A DNA stretch of 34,656 nucleotides from Pseudomonadota bacterium. Lineage in GTDB: Bacteria > Pseudomonadota > Alphaproteobacteria > Micavibrionales > Micavibrionaceae. Both the position numbers and the translations under genes were made by a program. Position 1 is the stretch's first letter. Every line of letters begins with the position of its first letter. Positions 18,133-26,358 of the stretch are shown here, in pieces. Location of the stretch: the NCBI GenBank assembly GCA_016198545.1, contig JACQIJ010000087.1, forward strand, positions 1 to 34,656, written 5' to 3'. The notes under the pieces are model-generated. The model was not told the origin of the DNA and did not search any database. It worked only from the letters and a program-made list of their open reading frames with translations.

Positions 18133-18439
18133 TACATATCAGGTCCATACCAGCGGCAGCGCCGGAGAAGCAGCGTTGCTGGCCGTGAATAAACTCACAA
18201 AGGCTCAGATCGCCGATGCTCTCAAGATTTACGCAAAACGCGAGAGCGTAATCATAGGCACGATCCTCGGCGTCAGCGTCGACGGTGTGATCTTCACGCC
18301 CGTCGAAGGCTGGCAGCCGAACATGGCGGACGCCTTCACGGATATATGCATCGTGCCTTGGATCCAGATTCACGAGCTGCTGGGCAACGTCCCTGACGGC
18401 ACAATGGAAGGGTTTTTCGACGGGAACAACCGGAATTAA
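18125..18439 (+). CDS. hypothetical protein (plus-strand cassette gene 3)
   Basis: Start ATG 18125 (MVNTYQVHTSGSAGEAALLAVNKLTKAQIADALKIYAKRESVIIG...) with GGGAGA upstream; overlaps the DUF3489 gene by 8 nt. ORF track shows a longer 5' extension. Confidence 0.65.
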   Translation: MVNTYQVHTSGSAGEAALLAVNKLTKAQIADALKIYAKRESVIIGTILGVSVDGVIFTPVEGWQPNMADAFTDICIVPWIQIHELLGNVPDGTMEGFFDGNNRN

Positions 18440-18445
18440 TCGAAA

Positions 18446-18483
18446 GAATAAGGGGACATTCCATCAGGAATGCCCCCTTATTC
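18446..18483. terminator. bidirectional terminator between convergent genes
   Basis: GAATAAGGGGaCATTCC-ATCA-GGAATGcCCCCTTATTC: near-perfect inverted repeat between the plus-strand stop at 18439 and the minus-strand stop at 18482. Confidence 0.8.
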
Positions 18484-19735
18484 AGTCGGTTTTCCGGATA
18501 AAGCGCTCTCCCGTCTCCGCATGTGTGGCGGCTTTCCCCGTGTATTCTTCCCACCGCGCGACGATCACGTCGACGTATTTGGGGTCAAGCTCGACCATCC
18601 GGCACTGGCGGCCCAGCTTTTCGCAGGCGATCAATGTCGTGCCGGAACCGCCGAAGGGATCGAGCACGATGTCCTGCGTCTTGCTTGAGTTTTTGACGGC
18701 CCGCTCCACAAGCTCGACCGGCTTCATGGTCGGATGCAGTGTGTTTTTCTGAGGCTTGTTCACGAACCAGACATCGCCCTGATCGCGGGCGCCGCACCAG
18801 TAGCGGTCATTGCCTTCCTTCCAGCCGTACAGCAGCGGTTCGTATTGGCGCTGGTAGTCGGACCGGCCCAGCGTGAACGTATTCTTCGCCCAGATGATGA
18901 AGGTAGACCATTTTCCGCCTGCCGAGACGAAGGCGCTTTGCAGCGTATGCAGCTCCGAGGAACTCATGCATACGTAAAGCGATCCCTTGGTTACCATCAG
19001 CATGTTAGTGATGGAATCATACAGGAACTGCGCGAAGGCCTCGCCCAGATTGTCGTTCATGATCGTCCGGCCGCCGCTCTTGCCTTTGCGGGCGCGCTGC
19101 TTGTCCTTGGCTGTGTTGCCGTAATCGACGTTGTACGGCGGGTCGGTGAACACCATGTCCGCCAGCTGGCCGTCCATGACCTTTTCAATGTCCGTCAGGA
19201 CGGTGGCATCTCCGCACAGGACGCGGTGATTTCCTAAAATCCAGACGTCGCCTGTTTCACTGATCGGATCTTCCGGTGCCTCCGGCACGACATCGTCATC
19301 GCCGATATCGTCCTCGTCATCACCGAAGAGCAGATCGTCAATCTCCGTGGGATCAAACCCTAGGATGTCGATGTCGAAATCCTCCGCCTTGAGGGTTTCG
19401 AGTTCCAGTTTCAAAAGTTCGTCGTCCCATCCGGCGTTCAGGGCGATGCGGTTGTCGGCGATAATCAATGCTTTGCGCTGTGTTTCCGACAGATGAGCAA
19501 GCTCAATGACAGGAATTTGCGACATGCCCAGCAACCGGGCTGCGGCCAGACGGCCATGACCGGCAATAATGATGCCGCGCTCGTCGATCAGGACGGGATT
19601 GACGAATCCAAACTCGGCAATACTGGCGGCGATCTGTGCGATCTGCTCATCCGAATGCGTCCGCGCGTTGTTGGCGTATGGCACCAGAGCGTCCAGCGGA
19701 CGATATTCCACTTCCAAATTATTCATAGCGATCAA
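18482..19735 (-). CDS. ParB-like domain fused to DNA (adenine-N6/cytosine-N4) methyltransferase
   Basis: N-terminal ParB/Srx motif (YANNARTHSDEQIAQIAASIAEFGFVNPVLIDERGIIIAGHGRLAAARLLG) plus MTase motifs TDPPYNVDYG and DPFGGSGTTLIACEKLGR. Confidence 0.93.
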   Translation of the reverse strand: MIAMNNLEVEYRPLDALVPYANNARTHSDEQIAQIAASIAEFGFVNPVLIDERGIIIAGHGRLAAARLLGMSQIPVIELAHLSETQRKALIIADNRIALNAGWDDELLKLELETLKAEDFDIDILGFDPTEIDDLLFGDDEDDIGDDDVVPEAPEDPISETGDVWILGNHRVLCGDATVLTDIEKVMDGQLADMVFTDPPYNVDYGNTAKDKQRARKGKSGGRTIMNDNLGEAFAQFLYDSITNMLMVTKGSLYVCMSSSELHTLQSAFVSAGGKWSTFIIWAKNTFTLGRSDYQRQYEPLLYGWKEGNDRYWCGARDQGDVWFVNKPQKNTLHPTMKPVELVERAVKNSSKTQDIVLDPFGGSGTTLIACEKLGRQCRMVELDPKYVDVIVARWEEYTGKAATHAETGERFIRKTD

Positions 19736-20636
19736 CTTTCGATGTGAGACGCAAGAGTTCGGAACGCATACGCGGCAGCCAGCGGGACCACGCCGTTGCC
19801 ACAGAGCCGCAGACGGTCCACCCGGCAGGCCATCCCATCAGCCATTCGGTGAACAGCGGGTTTAAGCGCATCTGGGACGGATCCCCATGTGTCGAGGTTG
19901 CCTGGACCTGGCGGCCAGAGCGGAATACGAGATTCGCAAGTGATACTTGCCGCGTGATCCGGTCCTTCATGCCGGGGCTGTCTTTCCAGTCCCGCGCCAC
20001 CGGTGTTGGCCATGCTTTGGCTGTTTCCGCCAGTCCCTTGCCGTGCGTCGAGCTGGTTGAGCCAGGCTCCTGCGCCCTCGGCGTGGGCCAGTATGAACAG
20101 CCGCTCCCGCTTGTGCGGCGCGCCGATTTCTTCCGCCGTAAACAGACCCGTCTTAACGCCGTAACCCAGGCTTCGAAGGTCATCGTGGACTTGTTGGAAT
20201 CCCAATCGTAAATGGTGGGAGACGTTCTCGAAAAAAGCGATCCTTGGCCGCAGGTCGGCGACGATATCGCGTATGTACGGCCAGAGGTGCCGTGGGTCGC
20301 GTTCGGCCTGTTTTCGTCCGGCGATGGAGAATGGCTGGCACGGATATCCCGCAGTGACGATATCCACGCAGCCACGCCACTGGCTGCTGTCAAAGGTTCG
20401 AACGTCAGACCAGACAGGCGCCGTATCCAAGGTTTGATCTTCCATGCGCGCAGCAAGGATGCTGGCGGCATAGGCTTCCCCCTCGACATAACAAACGGTC
20501 CGACAGCCAGGGACGGCAAGCTTGAGTCCAAGCTCAATCCCTCCGGCCCCGGTACACAGGGACAGCACTGCGGGGGAATGACAATCCACACGAAAAAATC
20601 CAATAGGTTAAAGGATGGGTTTGCTAAATTCTTCAA
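19719..20636 (-). CDS. overlapping alternative-frame phage protein (WPTP / LNPxFxEWLMGWPxGWT family); true start uncertain
   Basis: The +1 frame relative to the C5-MTase retains SRTSPTIYDWDSNKSTMTFEAWVTALRRVCLRRKKSARRTSGSGCSYWPTPRAQEPGSTSS...AWPTPVARDWKDSPG...RLNPLFTEWLMGWPAGWT...RMRSELLRL, a recognisable phage protein pattern. Confidence 0.5.
   Translation of the reverse strand: MKNLANPSFNLLDFFVWIVIPPQCCPCVPGPEGLSLDSSLPSLAVGPFVMSRGKPMPPASLLRAWKIKPWIRRLSGLTFEPLTAASGVAAWISSLRDIRASHSPSPDENRPNATHGTSGRTYAISSPTCGQGSLFSRTSPTIYDWDSNKSTMTFEAWVTALRRVCLRRKKSARRTSGSGCSYWPTPRAQEPGSTSSTHGKGLAETAKAWPTPVARDWKDSPGMKDRITRQVSLANLVFRSGRQVQATSTHGDPSQMRLNPLFTEWLMGWPAGWTVCGSVATAWSRWLPRMRSELLRLTSKVDRYE
19732..20589 (-). 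CDS. DNA (cytosine-5-)-methyltransferase
   Basis: Motifs LCTGAGGIELGL, GYPCQPFSIAGRK, FFENV, GAPHKRERLF, RLCGNGVVP. Confidence 0.93.
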   Translation of the reverse strand: MDCHSPAVLSLCTGAGGIELGLKLAVPGCRTVCYVEGEAYAASILAARMEDQTLDTAPVWSDVRTFDSSQWRGCVDIVTAGYPCQPFSIAGRKQAERDPRHLWPYIRDIVADLRPRIAFFENVSHHLRLGFQQVHDDLRSLGYGVKTGLFTAEEIGAPHKRERLFILAHAEGAGAWLNQLDARQGTGGNSQSMANTGGAGLERQPRHEGPDHAASITCESRIPLWPPGPGNLDTWGSVPDALKPAVHRMADGMACRVDRLRLCGNGVVPLAAAYAFRTLASHIES

Positions 20637-21123
20637 GGACGCGATTAATCTCGTCCGTCAGTATCTGGTGCACCTTGCGGCGATCAGTCTCGACGGCAAG
20701 AATGGCGTCCAGCCGGTCAGGAATCGACAGCATGCCGTCGCGGATAATCCGTCCGCGTTTAAATCCTACGGCCTTTACTATTTCAATATCGACGAACCGC
20801 TCCGCTTCGACCTTGGCTTTTATTTCCAGCAACTTCGCCTTCTCGGTTTCGCTTTTGATGCGGGTCTTGAGAAGCAGCGTCGGCAGTTCGGATGTAGGAA
20901 TCGTTCTTTTCGTTGGCTCGATGGTTTCCTGCTGCTGGGAAGATTTACGCCGCAGTGCTCTGGCAGGCTCACGCCGCGCCTCGATGATGGCATCGGCAAC
21001 AGCAGGATCGACCTGGCCGTCCGTCAATGGCAGAACGCCTTTCTGCACCAGCTCGCCGATGTACTGCCGACTGACGCCCATGCGCTTGGCATAGGCGATC
21101 TGGGACAAAAGCTCATCGCTCAT
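20608..21123 (-). CDS. terminase small subunit (Nu1-like)
   Basis: 171 aa; LLSQIAYAKRMGVSRQYIGELVQKGVLPLTDGQVDPAVADAIIEARREPARALRR...: N-terminal HTH plus helical C-terminus. Confidence 0.85.
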   Translation of the reverse strand: MSDELLSQIAYAKRMGVSRQYIGELVQKGVLPLTDGQVDPAVADAIIEARREPARALRRKSSQQQETIEPTKRTIPTSELPTLLLKTRIKSETEKAKLLEIKAKVEAERFVDIEIVKAVGFKRGRIIRDGMLSIPDRLDAILAVETDRRKVHQILTDEINRVLEEFSKPIL

Positions 21124-21136
21124 ACGGAAAAAATCC

Positions 21137-21245
21137 TGTCAAGTAAGCTGCTTACTTGACAAAGCATTCGCGCGCCGAATAACCGCCTGTATTCAAAATG
21201 TTAGCGGCCATCCGAATAGATTTTACGAATGTTTTGTCAAGTTAG
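21137..21245. promoter_or_regulatory. palindrome plus inverted repeats upstream of terminase small subunit
   Basis: Perfect palindrome TGTCAAGTAAG-CTG-CTTACTTGACA (21137-21161). 20-nt inverted arms CTTACTTGACAAAGCATTCG (21151-21170) / CGAATGTTTTGTCAAGTTAG (21226-21245), 18/20 match. TTGACA resembles a -35 element. Confidence 0.6.
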
Positions 21246-21501
21246 TTTTTTTGCCTGACGCTAGAAAAGTCCCGCTCGTTGCCCGCCCTCGGAGGAACCT
21301 CGCTGACAGGACCCGCGACCGCTGTAAGGCGCATCGCGTCAGGTCGATGATTGAAAGATTTTTCTGCTGGGTGCGGTGAAGAAGAGGCACTGCTCTGCCG
21401 CATCTCTCCTGACCATAGAAAAAATATGCCACTTTTTTGCAAAAAATGTACGAACTGCTTTGTGTGGACATTGTGTTTACATGCCTTTCTTTTTAAATCA
21501 G

Positions 21502-21933
21502 TTACTTATAACGCTCCATGATTTCCCCTTGCGGATCGTGCGCGTTGAGACGGCTCGCAATCTTGCCGATGCCCATGTTGTACCAGTTGGTCACCGCCGT
21601 TCTGCTGCTCTGCTGCTCGTGGGCGATGACTTTCCACGGAACACCGCTGGCGCGACGCCAGATGATCTTGCTCTCGCGTACCGGGACGGCGCGTAGCCAC
21701 TCGCAGACATATTCCATCTGGCTGATCTGCCGGGGCGTCGGGCGCCAGCGTTTTTCCACCTCGTGCTGCCCGTACATATCCCAGAAGTCGTAAATGGGTG
21801 TAGGCCATGTGCTGAAGTACCCTTGCACCCTAACGCGGGGAAGAGACTTCATCACCTCTGCGGCATCCTCCAGATAGACTTCCACCATCGCAGGCGTCCA
21901 GTATGGTTCCGGTGGTCTTGCTAGATCAGTCAT
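21502..21933 (-). CDS. DUF6362-like phage protein (HTH)
   Basis: 143 aa; VYLEDAAEVMKSLPRVRVQGYFSTWPTPIYDFWDMYG...RRASGVPWKVIAHEQQSSRTAVTNWYNMGIGKIASRLN. Confidence 0.75.
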   Translation of the reverse strand: MTDLARPPEPYWTPAMVEVYLEDAAEVMKSLPRVRVQGYFSTWPTPIYDFWDMYGQHEVEKRWRPTPRQISQMEYVCEWLRAVPVRESKIIWRRASGVPWKVIAHEQQSSRTAVTNWYNMGIGKIASRLNAHDPQGEIMERYK

Positions 21934-22138
21934 GCTGCACCTCCATGATGGAGCCGTACAGTTTCTCTCCCAGCTGCTTGACCAGCTCCTTCTCCGGCCA
22001 CGTCAGACGGTGATCGGAAGGCGAGACGTTCAGTACGCCCTGCTTTTTCCACGCCGCCCGGCGCATGAGTTCCATTTCGTCTTCGTTGGTGGGCGCAGAA
22101 GGCGTCCTTGAAAGTGATGAGCGATATCCGTTATGCAT
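21926..22138 (-). CDS. small phage hypothetical protein
   Basis: 70-aa ORF overlapping the downstream start; operon position. Confidence 0.55.
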   Translation of the reverse strand: MHNGYRSSLSRTPSAPTNEDEMELMRRAAWKKQGVLNVSPSDHRLTWPEKELVKQLGEKLYGSIMEVQHD

Positions 22139-22140
22139 GA

Positions 22141-22620
22141 TTAACCTCCGATTTTTGTGTCAATGGCCCAGCGCAGCAAGGCGATGGCGTCCGCTTCGTT
22201 GTCGTCCATAGGTGTGTGTCCGTGATCAAAAACGGCCCTGATCACGTCCTCCTTCGAGGCGTTTCCCTTTCCGGTGATGTGTTTTTTGATCGTGCCGACC
22301 GGGACGCCCTGATAAGGGATCTCCTTGAACTCCGCCCACGCCGACATCTGTCCGGCGAACGCGCCGTAGATATGGGCCGCCGTCGTGCCGAGATGACGCC
22401 TGACCTCCTCGAAGACGACAAGCTCGATATGGCCAGAGGTCTCATGCAAGGTGTCGAGCCAGTTGCGAAACCGCAGCAGGGCCATGCCTCCGCCTGAGAA
22501 GCGATCAGGTTTGAACGTCTCCCTGCCGGAGTAAATCTGCCCGTCGCGGCGCCGTAACGCCCAGCCGGTATTCTGTCCCAGATCAAGGGCCAGAATTTGT
22601 TTTTGAATATTCTCGTTCAT
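22141..22620 (-). CDS. RuvC-like Holliday junction resolvase
   Basis: ILALDLGQNTGWALRRRDGQ...VVFEEVRRH...KKHITGKGNASKEDVIRAV...DDNEADAIALLRWA: RNase H-like catalytic pattern. Confidence 0.85.
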   Translation of the reverse strand: MNENIQKQILALDLGQNTGWALRRRDGQIYSGRETFKPDRFSGGGMALLRFRNWLDTLHETSGHIELVVFEEVRRHLGTTAAHIYGAFAGQMSAWAEFKEIPYQGVPVGTIKKHITGKGNASKEDVIRAVFDHGHTPMDDNEADAIALLRWAIDTKIGG

Positions 22621-22642
22621 GTGTTTTTCCTTTCGTTGAGGG

Positions 22643-23227
22643 TTAAAAGGGAATCTCGTCGCCCTGCTTCCAGTCGAAGGACTGAGGCTGGGTTTGATCC
22701 GTTTTGTGGATGGCGGTGATTTCAGCGCCGGGAAACGTCTGCTTGATTGCAGCTACCGTGTTTCCGGCACCGTCGATCAGGTGCGCGATTTCAGAGATCG
22801 TCCATGTCTCGCGATCTGGCGATGCCACCAGATGCGCTTCCGCCGAAGTTCTGACGAAGGCGACGATCTTTCCGGAGTTGGGGAGCCTGACCTCCCAGAC
22901 GTCTGCCGAGATCGGCTTCTGTCCGGTTTCCGTGGCCGCCTTGTCCAGCGCCTGCCATGCCCGCTTCATGCCTTCGGCGTGCATTTTGATCAGCTCCAGT
23001 TTTTGTGACTGGATGGCTGCGTTGAACTTCTCTGCCTGGGCGTCGAACTTTGCGCGGAGCAGGTCATTGACCAAAAGACGAAGGCGGTCTATGCCCCATT
23101 TTCGCTCCATCGCGTGGGCGACAATATCGACACCGTCGATCATGGCCTGGGCCAGATATTCCGAAGGTGCGAAGGCGTCCTGCGACGCCGCGATCTTTTC
23201 AGGTGCGGGCGGTATGTGGCGTCTCAT
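22643..23227 (-). CDS. phage hypothetical protein with SSB-Ct-like C-terminus
   Basis: Start ATG 23227 (MRRHIPPAPEKIAASQDAFAPSEYLAQAMIDGVD...) with GGAGGTG upstream; ends ...FDWKQGDEIPF. Confidence 0.65.
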   Translation of the reverse strand: MRRHIPPAPEKIAASQDAFAPSEYLAQAMIDGVDIVAHAMERKWGIDRLRLLVNDLLRAKFDAQAEKFNAAIQSQKLELIKMHAEGMKRAWQALDKAATETGQKPISADVWEVRLPNSGKIVAFVRTSAEAHLVASPDRETWTISEIAHLIDGAGNTVAAIKQTFPGAEITAIHKTDQTQPQSFDWKQGDEIPF

Positions 23228-23292
23228 GGCCGCACCTCCGCCCCTTGGGGGGACAGCTTCATGTTTCGGGAAGCTGTAACCCCTATAAGGGG

Positions 23293-23419
23293 GAAACAGC
23301 CGAAACACTGAAACAGTGAATAAAAGCAGGCATTTAAGACTGGTGTGTTTCGCGGCGATCCGGAAACAGTGAAACAGTTAGCAAAAACAATCTGTTTCAC
23401 TCTGTTTCGCCATGAAACA
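23293..23419. repeat. GAAACA/TGTTTC repeat cluster, candidate iterons
   Basis: Nine copies of GAAACA or TGTTTC at 23293, 23302, 23310, 23346, 23363, 23371, 23393, 23403, 23414, in a noncoding gap beside the primase-helicase gene. Confidence 0.75.
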
Positions 23420-23428
23420 AAGATTAGG

Positions 23429-25693
23429 TCAGGTGTCATTTTCATCCTCCATGTCGTTGAAAATTTCAGGTGGTTCAGAAGCGATGTCCGTGGCATCCAG
23501 CGGACGTTCGAACCGCTTAAGTTTTGCGGGTCTGGCGTTCAGATCGACCGTGAAGCCACAGGCTTTATCGCCAGTGACGATCACGATGTTCGATTGGCAT
23601 GCCTCGATGACTTTTATGCGAAGGCTTTTGCTGGCACGCTGATTGCCATCGCCGGACTGCCGGTATTTTTCAAATGCATGATGCCCGCCCCATGCCAGGA
23701 GCTTCACCGCAGCATTGAGGGTGATTTCCGGATCTTTGACTTGCGCCAGGAGAGCGCTGATGATGGTTCGTTTGAAATCGCAGTCCTCGTCGCTCTCCGG
23801 GACGGCCTTCATATTGAGCGTCACGGGTTCTAGGACACCGACCTCGTCGCCATTCGATATGGCGACACTGATCTTTTTGAACCACCGGGCATCGGGGCTG
23901 GCCAGCGAGAGATTGGCTTTGGCGTCGTCGAGGCGCACATAAAGATGCTTGTCCTTCTCCGGTATGCCGCACCGCTCAGCGTCCTTCTTGCTCATACCGA
24001 AGAGCGTCTCTATCACTCGCGCAACCCCGACCAGGGCGCTGGCGCCGCGACCGGCGTAAAGATTGCCCGCATACCCGACCGAGGATCCCTGCGGCGGCTT
24101 GGCGGTATGGTGAACGAGGACGACCGCGCAGTTTCCCCGGCGGGCTATTTCCCTAAAAAGCTGGGCGACGAGGCTGATCTGCTCGTTGCTGTTTTCGTTG
24201 CAGCGGTGGGTTTCAACGAAGGGATCGACGATGAAAGCTTTTATATTGTGCACCCGGATATGAGCGATGCAGGCTTCCACGTCCGGCAACCTGATGACCG
24301 TGCCGTCGGGCATCGTCTTTGCCACTAGTAAGGGCCGGTCCGCGCCGCTATTGAGGGCCAGCTGCCCGCGGACATCGGTGAAGGATATGTCGTTATGTTG
24401 CAGGACGGCGGCCAGACGCCTTTTCAGCTCGTCCAGATCGTCTTCGTTGTTGTAAATCCAGACCCTGCCTGTTTCCTGAACCTCCTGGTCGGTAATTGCC
24501 TCCCCTGTGATGACGGCGACGGCCTGCGCCAGGCACAGGGTGGATTTTCCGACACCGGGCGGCGCGACAAGAACTGAAAGATAGCTTTTCAGAAAACTGC
24601 GGCCCAGGATCCATTGGCGCGGCAGGATCATCGCGGTGTTGAGTTCCTGGATGAAATGCGCCGCCAGCGGGATGTCGATGGGGTTGTCGATTGACGTGAC
24701 AAGAGGATTTGGAATGTTCCATTTCTTGCGCGCCCCGTCGATCATCGCCTGCATTTCGCGGCGCGTCTGTTCGACGGTGTAACCGGACAGCGTGAATGAT
24801 GGAGCGCACAGCATCATTTCCAGATCGCAGCGGCCCTCGGCAACCCAATGCCCTGTCAGGCGGGTCAGGTTGACGTGCCAGTGATCATTGCGCTGGACAG
24901 CTTTGATGCAATCTTCGACAAGATTTTGTCCTGACGAGCCAATATTGAGCTGCGGCGTTTCTACCTGTGCTTCTTCCGGCGCGGCAGGGGTAACGGCGGG
25001 AAATGCTTTCCTTACCTGATCCGGCAGGTAGGACTGGATGGCTGTCGACGTCCCGTCCGCAGCGGCCTTCTTTATAATATGAAATTCGGTTCTTTCTTTT
25101 TCACGACCGTCCTTGATCGGCCAGGCGATAGATCCCGCCAGCCGCATGACGCGGGAAGGATTGGCGACCGTCTTATCCCCGTTCAACGTCCTGGCAAGCA
25201 CCTCGTTCTGCGCCCTGCCTTCGGCCAAATCCTTCGCCGCCTCGCTCAGGCGCCACCAGAGCTGTACTCTTTTATAAGGATGGCGTCCGGTCACGACGGC
25301 GCAGGTTGGCGGGCAATCTTGGTAAATCTGCTTGGCGGCCTCGGCGGCGCCTTTTTCATCCAGATCGGCGTAAAACGATGTTAGGGCCAAAACGTCAGCA
25401 TCGCCGGCGCGTTCATCGCGTTTTATATCTGGCCGTCTCAGTGCGGCGCCGACATAGATGTTCCCGTTTTTCTTTTTATTCTGTTCAAAGGCGAAGTCGG
25501 CGGCCTCGTCCATCTCATCGGTGCCGAAATGCTTCGCCTTTTTGGGGCGGCCGCTTTCGTCATCGCAGTAAGTGATCTCGATCAAGCCATCCTGACATCC
25601 GTCGAGGAAACCGCCGAACAAATGTTCCAGATGATCACGCATCTGCTGCGCGTCCGGTTCCAGGTCGGTATGTAGGACAGCTTGATCGGTCAC
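23429..25693 (-). CDS. phage/plasmid-type primase-helicase (RepB-like primase plus AAA/RepA-like helicase)
   Basis: DVLALTSFYADLDEKG...TGRHPYKRVQLWWRLSE...SRVMRLAGSIAWP; VLVAPPGVGKSTLCLAQAVAVITGEA...VWIYNNEDDLDELKRRL. Likely GTG start at 25693 with AAGGGG upstream, avoiding overlap with the next gene. Confidence 0.88.
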   Translation of the reverse strand: MTDQAVLHTDLEPDAQQMRDHLEHLFGGFLDGCQDGLIEITYCDDESGRPKKAKHFGTDEMDEAADFAFEQNKKKNGNIYVGAALRRPDIKRDERAGDADVLALTSFYADLDEKGAAEAAKQIYQDCPPTCAVVTGRHPYKRVQLWWRLSEAAKDLAEGRAQNEVLARTLNGDKTVANPSRVMRLAGSIAWPIKDGREKERTEFHIIKKAAADGTSTAIQSYLPDQVRKAFPAVTPAAPEEAQVETPQLNIGSSGQNLVEDCIKAVQRNDHWHVNLTRLTGHWVAEGRCDLEMMLCAPSFTLSGYTVEQTRREMQAMIDGARKKWNIPNPLVTSIDNPIDIPLAAHFIQELNTAMILPRQWILGRSFLKSYLSVLVAPPGVGKSTLCLAQAVAVITGEAITDQEVQETGRVWIYNNEDDLDELKRRLAAVLQHNDISFTDVRGQLALNSGADRPLLVAKTMPDGTVIRLPDVEACIAHIRVHNIKAFIVDPFVETHRCNENSNEQISLVAQLFREIARRGNCAVVLVHHTAKPPQGSSVGYAGNLYAGRGASALVGVARVIETLFGMSKKDAERCGIPEKDKHLYVRLDDAKANLSLASPDARWFKKISVAISNGDEVGVLEPVTLNMKAVPESDEDCDFKRTIISALLAQVKDPEITLNAAVKLLAWGGHHAFEKYRQSGDGNQRASKSLRIKVIEACQSNIVIVTGDKACGFTVDLNARPAKLKRFERPLDATDIASEPPEIFNDMEDENDT

Positions 25694-25703
25694 ATTCAGC
25701 CCC

Positions 25704-26327
25704 TTAAAACTCTGTTTCCATGAGGGGATCCGCAGCCGGTTTGGCGGCGGGCGGAGAAACAGGCGTTCCCTGTTGGGGCCGTGGGGAAGACGCCTCGACT
25801 TTGAAGACGTCTTTGGGATCGACAGGGCTTTCATCCGGCAGCTCGGCAGGACGGTCGACCCATTTGGCGATCTCGAACTTCGGCTTGTAGTTCGTGCCGT
25901 ACTTGTCCTTCATCGCCTCCGATCCGGTGCAGACGATGACCGGGAGCTGCCCGCGATGGGCGTCTTTCTGCTCGGTGTAGGCTTGGTAGACCTCGCGGAC
26001 GGCATTGCACATGTGGATGGATGCCGAAGACAATTCCGCAATCCCGCCGAAGAACTTCTGGCTAAAGACGGCGACGACGAATCCCCGCTTGAAGCCTTCA
26101 TCCTGCGATGGCGCAGCCTTGTCGAGCGAGGGATCCATGACCCTTTCCGGAGCCTGCCCTTCGCGGAACCGTAGCCATCCTGTGGCGATGTTAGGAAAGT
26201 CGGCGACGAAGGTAGGACGGGCGACCTCAACATCGCCGCCGTCACCCTTGGCGAACCATTTATCGGCTTTCGAGTTGTATTTGGCATAAGGTCTGATCGT
26301 TCCCGATGCGCCAATGTTCAGTGTCAT
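25704..26327 (-). CDS. phage ssDNA-binding-like protein (DUF2815-like)
   Basis: Start ATG 26327 (MTLNIGASGTIRPYAKYNSKADKWFAKGDGG...); acidic C-terminal tip PLMETEF; neighbours are replication/recombination genes. Confidence 0.55.
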   Translation of the reverse strand: MTLNIGASGTIRPYAKYNSKADKWFAKGDGGDVEVARPTFVADFPNIATGWLRFREGQAPERVMDPSLDKAAPSQDEGFKRGFVVAVFSQKFFGGIAELSSASIHMCNAVREVYQAYTEQKDAHRGQLPVIVCTGSEAMKDKYGTNYKPKFEIAKWVDRPAELPDESPVDPKDVFKVEASSPRPQQGTPVSPPAAKPAADPLMETEF

Positions 26328-26358
26328 TTTCAGTCTCCTTTTCAGTTGTGATGGGGGG

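Noticed and set aside
18482-20589. Restriction-modification system
   Set aside because: Two methyltransferases but no recognisable restriction endonuclease adjacent; orphan phage methyltransferases are more likely.
21223-21471. 82-aa minus ORF and overlapping plus ORF 21376-21696
   Set aside because: They fall in the repeat-rich noncoding gap before terS or overlap the DUF6362 gene; no motifs or SD.
23293-23419. Possible CRISPR-like array
   Set aside because: Units are only 6-16 bp with irregular spacing and mixed orientation, no unique spacers and no cas genes; iteron/operator interpretation preferred.
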